From positions 1 to 44,362 of the forward strand of contig CACZGS010000010.1 in assembly GCA_902780785.1 (NCBI GenBank): DNA of 44,362 nucleotides, in the 5' to 3' direction. Shown piece by piece: positions 17,287 through 25,916 of this stretch. Position numbers and translations under genes: made by a program. Below the pieces are notes generated by a model. The model searched no databases and was not told the DNA's origin. It was given only the letters and a program-made list of their open reading frames with translations. Position 1 is the stretch's first letter; the number at the start of each line of letters is the position of its first letter. Source of the stretch: Oscillospiraceae bacterium. GTDB lineage: Bacteria > Bacillota > Clostridia > Saccharofermentanales > Saccharofermentanaceae.

Positions 17287-18885
17287 TCAATCACCTCTGT
17301 TGGTTTTTCTATACTTTGACGGGGTACACCCCATGATCTCAATAAATTTGCGGATAAAATAGTCGCTGTCCCTGTATCCTACGTCTTCCGCGATCCTGTT
17401 TATCTTCTTGTCGGTGTTGATGATCTGGCGGGCAGCTTCGTTGATCCTGTAATTTGTCAGGTAATTCTTAAAAGACTCCCCGTATTTCTTCCTGAAGACC
17501 TGTCCCAGGTAGGAACTGTTGATGTGATATTTGTCGCCTAAATACTTAAGGCTGATATCACCTGCATAGTTTTCCCTGATCTCTGCTTCTATCACGGCAA
17601 GGATTCCGTGGGATATGCTTTTTCGAAGTTCGGAAAGATAAGATGCGTATTCAAGAGCGAATGTCTTTAAGTGCTGGTAACTGCCGCGGGCAAAAGCATC
17701 GCCTGATGCCTGCTCGGAAATATACTGGATGATCTCTTCCTGGTTTACCGTGTCATCAAGTTCGCTTGCAAGATGGATCAGCTGGAAGAGCAGATAGTTG
17801 ATGTTAAGGTCGAATGCCACGTTGGTGCTGTCTTTGGCGTGGAGCTCCTCGTGGAGTTTTTCTATACCGGACTCGATTGCAGCCGAATCATTCTTTGCGA
17901 TAGATCCGATGATCTCGTCTATGGTGTTTTTGCAGAGGACTATTCCGTTATGGTTGGTGTCGGCTTCCTCATAGAAATAGAGTTTCTTTGTATTATGGAA
18001 TCCTGCGATACTCTTAAGTCGCTTACATGATTCGTAGGATTCGGAAAGTGATGTGATATCCGGAACCTTCATGCCGCAATAGACTCTTATAGGCTTTATG
18101 AAGAGGACTTCTATCTTTCTTATCATCTGATTAAGGAATTCAGCCTCCGACATGTCGCGCATCGAGGCCATATTCTCACAATATATGAATCCGACATCGT
18201 AGATATCTTCGTCGTAAGGAACTTCGAGAGTGAAGTGGTTCACATATTCCTTCAATGTCTCCCTGCAAGCGTTTATCAGCTGCTTCTGGATCGCGCCCAT
18301 ATCGTATTCGTCGGAAACCGCGGTATCGGCATCTGCATCCTTTTGAATGAATCCAATATAGATAAATCTCAATTCGCCGGCGAGCTGAAGGTGCTTATTG
18401 GCATAATCTATCTCCTCTTCAGCGTATTTACCTCTGATGATGTGTCTTATGACTCTCGAAAGATATGCGTCCTCCATCTTCTCCCTGTCTTTTCTCAGGA
18501 TGATGGATTCCCTGTTGAGATTCGTAACCTTACGGAGGACAGAGATGAGTTCCTCCTCCTCGACAGGCTTGAGGATATAGTCAAGGCAGCCGTTCCTTAT
18601 GGCTTTCTGGGTGTATGCGAAATCATCATATCCCGTAAGGAGGACGAATTCCGCATCGGAGATCTTCTCTTTCTTGACTGTCTCCAAAAGTTCCAGTCCT
18701 GTCATCTCAGGCATGCGGATATCGGAGATGATAAGGTCCACATGATTCTCCTTGAGATATTTCAAGGCTTCCTTTCCGTTGGAGCATGTGGCGGCGATCT
18801 CAAATCCGCCGCTCTCCCAGTCGATCAGGACCTGAAGACCCTGGAGAATATAAGGTTCGTCGTCAACAAGCATTACTTTAAGCAT
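17287..18885 (-). CDS. yesN: YesN-type response regulator with AraC DNA-binding domain
   Basis: Cytoplasmic response regulator. The receiver domain (1-120) has the acidic pocket VDDE and the phosphoacceptor Asp55 in ISDIRMPEM. A long middle region of unknown fold (about 130-420) is typical of YesN proteins. The C terminus (about 430-528) is a two-helix-turn-helix AraC domain (ISLKYLGDKYHINSSYLGQ, then INRIAEDVGYRDSDYFIRK). It is expected to activate the adjacent sugar-uptake operon on signal from YesM. It overlaps the yesM stop by 8 nt, so the two proteins are translationally coupled. Confidence 0.92.
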   Translation of the reverse strand: MLKVMLVDDEPYILQGLQVLIDWESGGFEIAATCSNGKEALKYLKENHVDLIISDIRMPEMTGLELLETVKKEKISDAEFVLLTGYDDFAYTQKAIRNGCLDYILKPVEEEELISVLRKVTNLNRESIILRKDREKMEDAYLSRVIRHIIRGKYAEEEIDYANKHLQLAGELRFIYIGFIQKDADADTAVSDEYDMGAIQKQLINACRETLKEYVNHFTLEVPYDEDIYDVGFIYCENMASMRDMSEAEFLNQMIRKIEVLFIKPIRVYCGMKVPDITSLSESYESCKRLKSIAGFHNTKKLYFYEEADTNHNGIVLCKNTIDEIIGSIAKNDSAAIESGIEKLHEELHAKDSTNVAFDLNINYLLFQLIHLASELDDTVNQEEIIQYISEQASGDAFARGSYQHLKTFALEYASYLSELRKSISHGILAVIEAEIRENYAGDISLKYLGDKYHINSSYLGQVFRKKYGESFKNYLTNYRINEAARQIINTDKKINRIAEDVGYRDSDYFIRKFIEIMGCTPSKYRKTNRGD

Positions 18886-20671
18886 CTTCCACCTCTGATT
18901 GAGCAGTTATAATCGTTTCCGCAGGGATCGTAATGATGACACTCATTCCGATGCCCTTTTCGCTTTCTATCGCAAACTTAGCCTGGTTCTTAAACATCAT
19001 CTTGATCCTGAGGCAGGCATTAAGGATGCCTACGTGTTTTGCCTTCTTGACGGCGTCGATGGTAACGTTGTTCATCTTGTTCTTGAGCTGGACGACTTCC
19101 TTCTCGTCCATTCCGTCACCGGTATCCTCGACTTCTATGATGAGGTCTCCGTCCTCTTTATAAACACGTACAAATATCCATCCCTGTGTGGCTTTGGATT
19201 CTATTCCGTGTATGCATGCATTCTCTACGAAAGTAACCATGGTGAGCTTCGGGATGAGGATGTTCTTGCAGTCGTCATCGATGTCGATATCAAATGAGAT
19301 CCTGTCGCCGAAACGGTAACTCTGAAGCTGGAGGTATGCCTCGATGAATCCCTCCTCCTCTGCTATCGTTACGGAATCCTCATGCCATTCAACGTTCTGC
19401 CTTTCCATGACGGCAAGTCTCTGGACCATCTCCGCAGTCTCGTTCTCGCCCTTAAGGATACTGTGCATTCTGATGCTCTCTAATGCGTTGAAAAGGAAAT
19501 GCGGGTTGATCTGGCTCTGGAGCGCCAAGAGCTCCGCGTTCTTACGCGCAAGGTCACTCTCCTGCTCCCTGAGCTTATCCTTGTAGATCGTATTGGTGAG
19601 GTCGTTGTTGATCTCAACGATCCTGTTGTAGTTATGCATGAGTTCGGATATCTCATCTGATCCGTTGATCTCTTTTATCGGCTGGAAGTATTCGCTTCCG
19701 CCCTCACCGAACGCCTTGCCCAGGATCGTGATTCGGTCAGTGATGGACCTTTCGAGGAGCTTTAAGAGAAGAATGGGCAGGATCAGCGTAAAGAGGATCA
19801 TGAGGATCGTAAGAAGTATGTGTTCCCTGATAACCTTTAAGATCGTAAGGTCCTCGGTAACGGCATAGATCGTAAATGTATTGTCGTACATATGGACATC
19901 TTCGACTGTTACGTAAGGGGAATATGCCGACCTTGCGACGACCTGCCTGAACTCGTCTTCTGAAACGCCGCTCGGATAGATAATGTAGTCACCGCAGCAA
20001 AGGTACATCTGGCAGTTTACGGGGATCTCCTTCAGTTCATCGTAGATCCTCGTCATCTTGTGCTCGATCGTGATTATCCTTGTAAGTTTTAATGCGGATT
20101 TTGCATTATCCATTTTACGGACATATATGAAACGGTCTCTGTCGGTAGTAAGAACGATCGGGTCACTGTCGTAATATGCGTACGCTGCTTCGTTCGCGTC
20201 AGTCTTTACGAACTGCTCGTACCACTTCTCGTTATATGCTTCCTTGATGTTGTGGAAATAGTGACCGCTCATCATTGATTCGTTGTCGGAATAGATGACG
20301 ATCCTGTCCTGCTTTATGTCGGACAAGGTCGCGAAAAATGATGTCGAGACTGTATAAACGTAACTGTTGAAATAACCGTAAGGGATATCGTATTCGGTAT
20401 CGATAAATGAGTTGAGGTCTTTGTTGAGGTCTATGGCCGTTGCGACGTTGGCATCGTACTGGAGAACGGACTGGATGTGATTCGAATAAGCATCTATGGC
20501 GTTTTTCCTGTAGTTTCTCTGGTTACTCAGTTCCGCGTCATATACGGACCTGAACAAAACGGCATCAGTAATAATGAGCGGTAAGATAACGCCGAAAATA
20601 TACATAAAAAGGAACTTCTTATTTAGCTTCAGCCGGCTGAAAAAATTCCTTGCCTTTACAAATTTGAACAT
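18878..20671 (-). CDS. yesM: YesM-type sensor histidine kinase
   Basis: Membrane sensor kinase. Two membrane segments (about 20-40 and 284-304) enclose an extracellular sensor domain of about 240 residues, followed by a HAMP-like region and coiled coil (about 305-385). The phosphorylated His391 is in the family motif QSQINPHFLFNAL, the N box is ENACIHG (483-489) and the ATP-lid motif is DTGDG (516-520). This is the His_kinase/HATPase architecture of the YesM/LytS group. It is divergent from the esterase-GH43 gene, which hints at shared control. The ribosome-binding site is weak (GGGGA). Confidence 0.92.
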   Translation of the reverse strand: MFKFVKARNFFSRLKLNKKFLFMYIFGVILPLIITDAVLFRSVYDAELSNQRNYRKNAIDAYSNHIQSVLQYDANVATAIDLNKDLNSFIDTEYDIPYGYFNSYVYTVSTSFFATLSDIKQDRIVIYSDNESMMSGHYFHNIKEAYNEKWYEQFVKTDANEAAYAYYDSDPIVLTTDRDRFIYVRKMDNAKSALKLTRIITIEHKMTRIYDELKEIPVNCQMYLCCGDYIIYPSGVSEDEFRQVVARSAYSPYVTVEDVHMYDNTFTIYAVTEDLTILKVIREHILLTILMILFTLILPILLLKLLERSITDRITILGKAFGEGGSEYFQPIKEINGSDEISELMHNYNRIVEINNDLTNTIYKDKLREQESDLARKNAELLALQSQINPHFLFNALESIRMHSILKGENETAEMVQRLAVMERQNVEWHEDSVTIAEEEGFIEAYLQLQSYRFGDRISFDIDIDDDCKNILIPKLTMVTFVENACIHGIESKATQGWIFVRVYKEDGDLIIEVEDTGDGMDEKEVVQLKNKMNNVTIDAVKKAKHVGILNACLRIKMMFKNQAKFAIESEKGIGMSVIITIPAETIITAQSEVEDA

Positions 20672-20724
20672 TTAGTCCCCACTCATCGATATCAGTTTTG
20701 CCCTAAACTCATACCCTAATATGT

Positions 20725-20753
20725 TATATAAAACCAAGGTGCTTTGCAAACAA
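20725..20753 (-). promoter_or_regulatory. Possible promoter of yesM-yesN
   Basis: On the minus strand TTGTTT (20748-20753), a 17-bp spacer and TATATA (20725-20730) lie about 55 nt before the yesM start. Both hexamers match the consensus at four of six positions. Other registers are possible in this A/T-rich intergenic region. Confidence 0.35.
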
Positions 20754-20806
20754 GTATCTTGTCCCAAAGAGTTGATTTAGTCAGGTCTTATCTGTAATTT
20801 ATCCCG

Positions 20807-20835
20807 TTGATTATTCCAACCCGTTTTCCTAACAT
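20807..20835 (+). promoter_or_regulatory. Possible promoter of the esterase-GH43 gene
   Basis: TTGATT (20807-20812), a 17-bp spacer and TAACAT (20830-20835) lie about 35 nt before the ATG. Each hexamer matches the consensus at four of six positions, as expected for an activator-dependent promoter. The divergent yesM promoter candidate lies about 55 bp away. Confidence 0.4.
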
Positions 20836-20869
20836 AATTGTAAGTAATTTTTTATTTGAGGAGTCCCGC

Positions 20870-23845
20870 ATGTTAAAAATCGTAAAGACCGAGAACGGAC
20901 TTGTAAGAGGTCTTCCGGGAAATAACACCCGCATTACTGCATTCAAAGGAATACCTTTTGCAGAACCTCCGGTAGGTGAGAACCGCTGGAAAGCACCCCG
21001 GCCTTGCAAGGATTGGGAGGGCATCTATGATGCATATAAATTTGCTCCCATCTCGGTACAGGACCAGCCCGGTATCGGTACTGACATTTACTGCAAAGAA
21101 TGGCATGTCGATAAGGATATCGAGATAGATGAGGACTGCCTCTATCTGAACGTATGGACCAACGCCAAGAGCGAAGACGACAAGCTCCCCGTTCTCGTAT
21201 GGTTCTTCGGCGGCGGATTCCAGTGGGGATATACCGCCGAGATGGAATTCAACGGAGAGAATCTCGCCAAGAAAGGCATCATCGTTGTATCAGTTAATTA
21301 CAGATTAGGCGCGCTGGGCTTCCTCGCGCACCCTGACCTTTTCAATGAATCACCCGACGCTCCCGCAAACTTCGGTCTTCTTGACCAGCTCGCTGGACTT
21401 AAGTGGGTCAAGAGAAACATCGCAGCATTCGGAGGCGATCCTGACAACATTACGATCGCCGGCCAGTCAGCAGGCGGCGGAAGCGTTTTAAACCACCTGA
21501 CATCCGAATCGAGCATCGGCCTTTACCGGAAGGCGATAATCCTCTCGGGCATCATCTCGTTCCCTTATATAAAGGATTTCGTCATGACTCCGAGAAACAT
21601 AGATGACGCATGCTCTTACGGCGTTAAGTTCTTCGAAAAGCTCGGCGTCAAGACAGTTGAAGAAGCAAGAAAGCTCGACGCATCTTATATCCGCGAGACC
21701 TATGCGAAGTTCAGGGAGACAGAATCATTCTTCTTTACTCCCATGATCGACAACGTCTTCCAGCATGACGAACCCTTAAAGCTCTTCATGCAGGGCAAGC
21801 ATGCTCATGTTCCGCTCATGTCGGGAAATACTTTCGATGAATTCCCGAGCTTCATTTTCGCGGACTCGGAAGAAGAATTTGAGACGAAGGCAAAAGAGAT
21901 CTTCGGTGATAAGGCATCTGAATTCTTATCTTTCCCCGAAGCCAGAAAACACAACGGCAACATGTACGCTCCTGTACGCGCGATCGAGTGCGGCGTAAAA
22001 GCTGTTTTCGAGCACAACGACAAACCGGGTTACTACTACAGCTTCGAACCCGACATTCCTGGCGAGGACAATCCCGGTACATTCCACTCAGTAGATCTCT
22101 GGTTCTTCTTCGACAACCTCGACAAGTGCTGGAGACCGATGGTCGGAAGGCACTACGATATCGCAAGACAGATGAGCCTTTACTTCGTTAACTTCATCAA
22201 GAACGGAGACCCGAACGGCAATGACGTTGACGGCAGCGCTTTGCCGATGTGGAAACCTTATACGGAATCTTCCAAGAATGAGATGCATTTTACACCCGAC
22301 GGTGCGAAGGCAAAGGTTCAGGAGGAATCCTCCGAATCGGACTACATCAACTTCATGAAGAAGCACATTGAGGCTACTATCACAGGAACTGCAATCGGCG
22401 AGAAGAAAGACACCGAAGGCCCTAAGGTCGACCTTTATGAGGTTCCCAAGAAGCAGGCATTCAATCCTTACCTCCCCAACTGGGAATTCATTCCTGACGG
22501 CGAGCCTTATGTATTTAATGGCAGAGTCTATATCTACGGTTCACATGACCTGTTCAACGGCGACTATTTCTGCCCCGGTGATTATGTTACCTGGTCGGCT
22601 CCCGTTGACGATCTCGGAAACTGGACTTATGAAGGTGTTATCTTCAAGAGATCTGACGATCCTGCCAACGGCGACGACAGAGGATGCCTCTATGCTCCTG
22701 ATGTAACAATAGGTCCTGACGGCAGATATTATCTCTTCTATGCGCTTGATAACGACTGCGTCATCTCAGTTGCCGTATCTGATACACCCAACGGCAAGTT
22801 CGAATTCATCGGCAACGTTCACCATGAGGACGGAACTCTCCTCGGCAAGAAAGAAGGCGAAGAGCAGCAGTTCGATCCCGGCGTTATCACCATCGGCGAT
22901 ACGACATACCTTTATACAGGTTTCTGCGGACAGGGCGACAAATCACGTCACGGCTGCATGCTGACTGTTCTTGATAAGGACATGCTCACTGTTAAGCGCG
23001 GACCTGAATTCGTCATTCCTTCCACACAGTACAGCGAGGGAACTGAATTTGAAGGCCACGCATTCTTTGAAGCGCCTTCCATCAGGGAGAGAAACGGCAT
23101 CTTCTACCTGATCTATTCATCTCAGGTAATGCATGAGCTCTGCTACGCTTATTCCAACAGTCCTTTGGGACCTTTCAAGTACGGCGGAGTCATCGTAAGC
23201 AACTGTGATATCGGAATTGATACATACAAGCCTTCTGATAAGCCTACAGCATTCGGTGCCAATAACCACGGCAGCATCGTTGAGATCGGCGATGACTGGT
23301 ATATCTTCTATCACAGACAGACCAACAACACCTGGTATTCACGCCAGGGCTGTGCCGAGAAGATCGCGTTCGATGAGAACGGACAGATCAGCCAAGTGGA
23401 GATCACTTCATGCGGACTTAACGGCGGACCTCTTTCTGATAAGGGCGAATACCCTGCACACATCGCATGCAATATCTTCGACGACAAGAACAAGATGTAT
23501 GTAGGCGAGTATCACTCTGCAAACATCACGATGGATATCAGGGACTGCGAGACAGGTCCTTCACATATCAGGGATATCTATGAGAACACGACGATCGGTT
23601 TCAAATATTTCGATCTTAAGGATGTTAAGGGATTAAAGATCACGACCAGAGGCTACGGAATGGGCGATTTTGAGATAAGAACGTCCATTGACGGAGAGGT
23701 CCTGGGCAAGATCAGTGTGGGATTCTGCACTGCCTGGACTGAAGGCAAGGCAGAATTTACGGTTCCTGACGGAATCTATCCGCTCTATCTTACGTATAAG
23801 GGCGTGGGCAATCCTTCCCTTAAGAGTTTTGAATTTTTGCATTAA
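20870..23845 (+). CDS. Carboxylesterase-GH43 glycosidase-CBM-like fusion protein
   Basis: A 991-residue three-part enzyme and the only plus-strand gene. Residues 1-510 are a type-B carboxylesterase: the nucleophile elbow is GQSAGG with Ser200, the oxyanion-hole loop is WFFGGGFQWG (111-120) and the likely catalytic His406 is in FHSVDL; Glu324 may complete the triad. Residues about 530-860 match glycoside hydrolase family 43, a five-bladed propeller: IPDGEPYVF...YGSHD (541-560, base Asp543 likely), YAPDV with Asp611, and the acid Glu734 in FFEAPSI. Residues about 870-991 look like a CBM6-type beta-sandwich common after GH43. There is no signal peptide, so it should act in the cytoplasm on imported oligosaccharides, removing ester groups and then releasing xylose or arabinose. 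The ATG at 20870 is chosen because GAGGAG lies just before it. A strong terminator follows. The exact substrate is inferred from the families only. Confidence 0.88.
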   Translation: MLKIVKTENGLVRGLPGNNTRITAFKGIPFAEPPVGENRWKAPRPCKDWEGIYDAYKFAPISVQDQPGIGTDIYCKEWHVDKDIEIDEDCLYLNVWTNAKSEDDKLPVLVWFFGGGFQWGYTAEMEFNGENLAKKGIIVVSVNYRLGALGFLAHPDLFNESPDAPANFGLLDQLAGLKWVKRNIAAFGGDPDNITIAGQSAGGGSVLNHLTSESSIGLYRKAIILSGIISFPYIKDFVMTPRNIDDACSYGVKFFEKLGVKTVEEARKLDASYIRETYAKFRETESFFFTPMIDNVFQHDEPLKLFMQGKHAHVPLMSGNTFDEFPSFIFADSEEEFETKAKEIFGDKASEFLSFPEARKHNGNMYAPVRAIECGVKAVFEHNDKPGYYYSFEPDIPGEDNPGTFHSVDLWFFFDNLDKCWRPMVGRHYDIARQMSLYFVNFIKNGDPNGNDVDGSALPMWKPYTESSKNEMHFTPDGAKAKVQEESSESDYINFMKKHIEATITGTAIGEKKDTEGPKVDLYEVPKKQAFNPYLPNWEFIPDGEPYVFNGRVYIYGSHDLFNGDYFCPGDYVTWSAPVDDLGNWTYEGVIFKRSDDPANGDDRGCLYAPDVTIGPDGRYYLFYALDNDCVISVAVSDTPNGKFEFIGNVHHEDGTLLGKKEGEEQQFDPGVITIGDTTYLYTGFCGQGDKSRHGCMLTVLDKDMLTVKRGPEFVIPSTQYSEGTEFEGHAFFEAPSIRERNGIFYLIYSSQVMHELCYAYSNSPLGPFKYGGVIVSNCDIGIDTYKPSDKPTAFGANNHGSIVEIGDDWYIFYHRQTNNTWYSRQGCAEKIAFDENGQISQVEITSCGLNGGPLSDKGEYPAHIACNIFDDKNKMYVGEYHSANITMDIRDCETGPSHIRDIYENTTIGFKYFDLKDVKGLKITTRGYGMGDFEIRTSIDGEVLGKISVGFCTAWTEGKAEFTVPDGIYPLYLTYKGVGNPSLKSFEFLH

Positions 23846-23883
23846 GCTGGAGTTTTTTTTGCTTCAGACTTCCCGTTAGGTAG

Positions 23884-23917
23884 GGCCGGAAAGTACACTT
23901 TCCGGCCTTACTTATTA
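23884..23917 (+). terminator. Terminator of the esterase-GH43 gene
   Basis: A 10-bp stem GGCCGGAAAG/CTTTCCGGCC (23884-23893 with 23898-23907) closes a 4-nt loop and is followed by TTACTTATTA. It lies about 40 nt past the stop codon. Confidence 0.82.
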
Positions 23918-24091
23918 ATAAAAAAGCGGGATATTTGATACCCCTTCGTTAATATAACGATAAAATCCTTAATATTTCTTTCAAATATCATTTAATAATC
24001 ATTAAATATATGTCGTTGAAATTCGCGACTAAATAAACTATACTTCAGTTATCAACAAAGACATTTTTCTATTCCTATTATCCCCATATTT
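23918..24091. other. A/T-rich convergent intergenic stretch
   Basis: This stretch lies between two hairpins and two convergent genes. It is strongly A/T-rich and carries no open reading frame, RNA gene or clear promoter that I can recognise. Small dyads occur (CGTTA/TAACG near 23948). Two sequences close to a DnaA box (TTATCAACA and TTATCCCCA) each have one mismatch and are probably chance. Confidence 0.4.
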
Positions 24092-24125
24092 GCGGCCACC
24101 CTTTCCCGGGTGGTCGCTCCTTTTA
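24092..24125 (+). terminator. Hairpin between convergent genes
   Basis: A 10-bp stem GCGGCCACCC/GGGTGGTCGC with one G-T pair (24092-24117) encloses a 6-nt loop and is followed on the plus strand by TCCTTTTAT. It lies 18 nt past the minus-strand phosphatase stop and may end transcription from both sides, although the minus-strand side lacks a T-tract. Confidence 0.6.
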
Positions 24126-24135
24126 TGGGAAAATA

Positions 24136-24684
24136 TTATAGGAGCTTAATAAGTCTGCAGTTTTCGATGCCCTCGGACCAGAAATCCTTAAGCGGTTTAT
24201 GCTTGATATTCCCTATGATCGCGGAGTTCATCGCGCCGTGTCCCATGATAAGAACATCCTTGCCTTCGTTGACCAGAGGATAAGCAACTTCTTCCAGGAA
24301 CCCGTTTGTTCTCTTAAGGAGATCTTCGAGGCTCTCAGCACCGCCCTGAGCCTCATACTCATCCGGGTTGAAGAAAAGTACTCTTACCGGACACTCAGGC
24401 TTCTCAAATACTTCCTCAGTGCCTTCATAGATTCCGAATCCCATCTCAGCGAGCCTCTCATCTATTATTACCGGTACGTCCCTGCCCTCCAGAACGAGCT
24501 TTGCCGTTTCCCTGGCTCTTGTAAGGGGAGAACAGTAGCAGACGTCAAAGTGAATATCCTTATAACGTTCACCGGCCTCTTTGGCCATCTGTCTTCCCAT
24601 GTCATTAAGCGGGATATCCGTCTTGCCCTGGAGTTTATGAAGCAGGTTCCAGTCGGTCTTCCCGTGTCTCATTATATAAAGCAT
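24136..24684 (-). CDS. Histidine phosphatase family protein
   Basis: Phosphoglycerate-mutase-like (branch 1) phosphatase of 182 residues. The catalytic core is complete: RHGKTDWN with His7, Arg56 in SPLTRARET, the acidic Glu80 in LAEMGFG, and the second histidine in GHGAMN (His149). Small members of this family dephosphorylate varied substrates such as sugar phosphates, alpha-ribazole phosphate or phosphoserine, and the sequence does not say which. GGAAAG lies before the ATG, and the gene starts 3 nt after the serine hydrolase upstream, so the two are likely cotranscribed. Confidence 0.88.
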   Translation of the reverse strand: MLYIMRHGKTDWNLLHKLQGKTDIPLNDMGRQMAKEAGERYKDIHFDVCYCSPLTRARETAKLVLEGRDVPVIIDERLAEMGFGIYEGTEEVFEKPECPVRVLFFNPDEYEAQGGAESLEDLLKRTNGFLEEVAYPLVNEGKDVLIMGHGAMNSAIIGNIKHKPLKDFWSEGIENCRLIKLL

Positions 24685-24687
24685 TGA

Positions 24688-25830
24688 TTATTTCTTTCCG
24701 TTCTTTTTTATCTTGTCCACGAGCGCCTCTTTGCCTTCCTTAACGACATCAAGGTTTACGAAGAAGAGCTTTACAAGGGTCCTTACCTTGTCACCGGAGT
24801 CGTTGATCTGCCTCATCCTTGTGATCATGGCCTTGGTTCCCTTGATGCCTATCTTGGTCATGGAGCTCATTGTATCGCATCCCGAGGCCTCGAAAACAGA
24901 GAAAAGATCATCGACGAATACTTTTCGCTGGATAAAACTCATCTCATCGAGCCAGGAAGAAAGGGTCTCTGCGAATGTATCGCTTACCTTATCCGTTGAT
25001 GCAAGCTTATAGAATTCCTTGCCTTCAAGTTCCCATGAAAGCGGATTGTGCTGCATTATTCCCATTTCATTGCTCTTTACCACGACAGGATCGACCGTGC
25101 TTGTCAGAAGCCTTCCGACTATGGATGTCTGGGGAATGTACTTCTCGATCTTCTGCTGGATAAAAGTGAACTGGGGTGATTCAAGGATCCCCTTGTTGAA
25201 TCCGAATCCCGGACCGTCAAAGCTGTAGATCCTCTTTATGCGCTTGACGATATCAGGCTCTGTAAGCGTTGCTGCATAGATCGCCAGGTGTCCGCCCTTG
25301 GAGTGACCGCCCAGGCGTATCTCCTGTGTCCTTCCGCCCATGACCTCCTGAAGGTAGAGCACGGCTTCAGTCTCAGCAGGAACAGTCATATAGCTTAAGT
25401 TAAAGTCTTCCTTCCATCCGATTATCCTGTCATCGGTTCCCCTGAAGGAGATGAAAGCTATGCCGTCTGACGTCTCGATCTCAAGCGCTCCGAACTGTAT
25501 CTCTCTTCCGATATCGGTGTCGTCTACGAAGTTGGAGAGCATGGCTCCCTTGAACCTGTCGCTGTTTGCGAGCGCTCTTAAGATAGCGGGACAGAAATTG
25601 ATGAACGACTTATCCTTCGAAAGTTCTTCTTCCGTATGGAGCTTGAAGAACTGCTTTGCAGCTTCCCTCATAGTGACCTTGCCCTGACCCTTGGACGGAA
25701 CGACATCCGTGAAATCAATATAAGACAGCGACGACAGAAGCGCTGCGTCGATGCAGTTAAAAGGGTCTTTGGAGAAAGGAAGGTCACCTCTCCATGTAAG
25801 ATAGTCGATCAGATTTCCCATAGCGTTCAT
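24688..25830 (-). CDS. Mbeg1-like (DUF2974) alpha/beta hydrolase
   Basis: A 380-residue protein of the DUF2974/Mbeg1-like group, related to class 3 lipases. The nucleophile elbow is GHSKGG (175-180, Ser177), preceded by the strand FISFRGTDD and followed by an Asp in FDGPGF; a histidine in QHNPLSW may complete the triad. The N terminus NLIDYLTWRGDLPFSKDPFN is characteristic of the group. No signal peptide is present. These proteins are common in Firmicutes, but their substrate is not established. The start is uncertain: ATG at 25830 or an in-frame ATG three codons later. It lies after the secY terminator and forms a two-gene unit with the phosphatase. Confidence 0.85.
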   Translation of the reverse strand: MNAMGNLIDYLTWRGDLPFSKDPFNCIDAALLSSLSYIDFTDVVPSKGQGKVTMREAAKQFFKLHTEEELSKDKSFINFCPAILRALANSDRFKGAMLSNFVDDTDIGREIQFGALEIETSDGIAFISFRGTDDRIIGWKEDFNLSYMTVPAETEAVLYLQEVMGGRTQEIRLGGHSKGGHLAIYAATLTEPDIVKRIKRIYSFDGPGFGFNKGILESPQFTFIQQKIEKYIPQTSIVGRLLTSTVDPVVVKSNEMGIMQHNPLSWELEGKEFYKLASTDKVSDTFAETLSSWLDEMSFIQRKVFVDDLFSVFEASGCDTMSSMTKIGIKGTKAMITRMRQINDSGDKVRTLVKLFFVNLDVVKEGKEALVDKIKKNGKK

Positions 25831-25856
25831 TATAATCCAGATAAGGTTACTTTGAT

Positions 25857-25891
25857 ATAAAAAGAGGTTGCCTCATATGAGACAACCTCTT
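25857..25891 (-). terminator. Terminator of the S10-spc ribosomal operon after secY
   Basis: On the minus strand AAGAGGTTGTCTC pairs with GAGGCAACCTCTT (one T-G pair) around the loop ATAT (25862-25891), followed by TTTTTATAT. The 13-bp stem and T-tract make a strong intrinsic terminator 25 nt past the secY stop. Confidence 0.9.
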
Positions 25892-25916
25892 GAATAATAC
25901 TTTTTTGCAGTGATTA

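Noticed and set aside
18235..18912. A 225-codon plus-strand frame opposite yesN.
   Set aside because: It is antisense to a clear receiver domain and middle region and has no recognisable protein features.
20807..20869. A longer N terminus for the esterase starting at 20807.
   Set aside because: No ribosome-binding site precedes it, it would overlap the promoter candidate, and the type-B esterase family starts at the 20870 ATG, which follows GAGGAG.
24040..24090. Replication origin candidate: TTATCAACA and TTATCCCCA in an A/T-rich spacer.
   Set aside because: Only two near-boxes with one mismatch each, in a convergent spacer without dnaA, dnaN or a box cluster.
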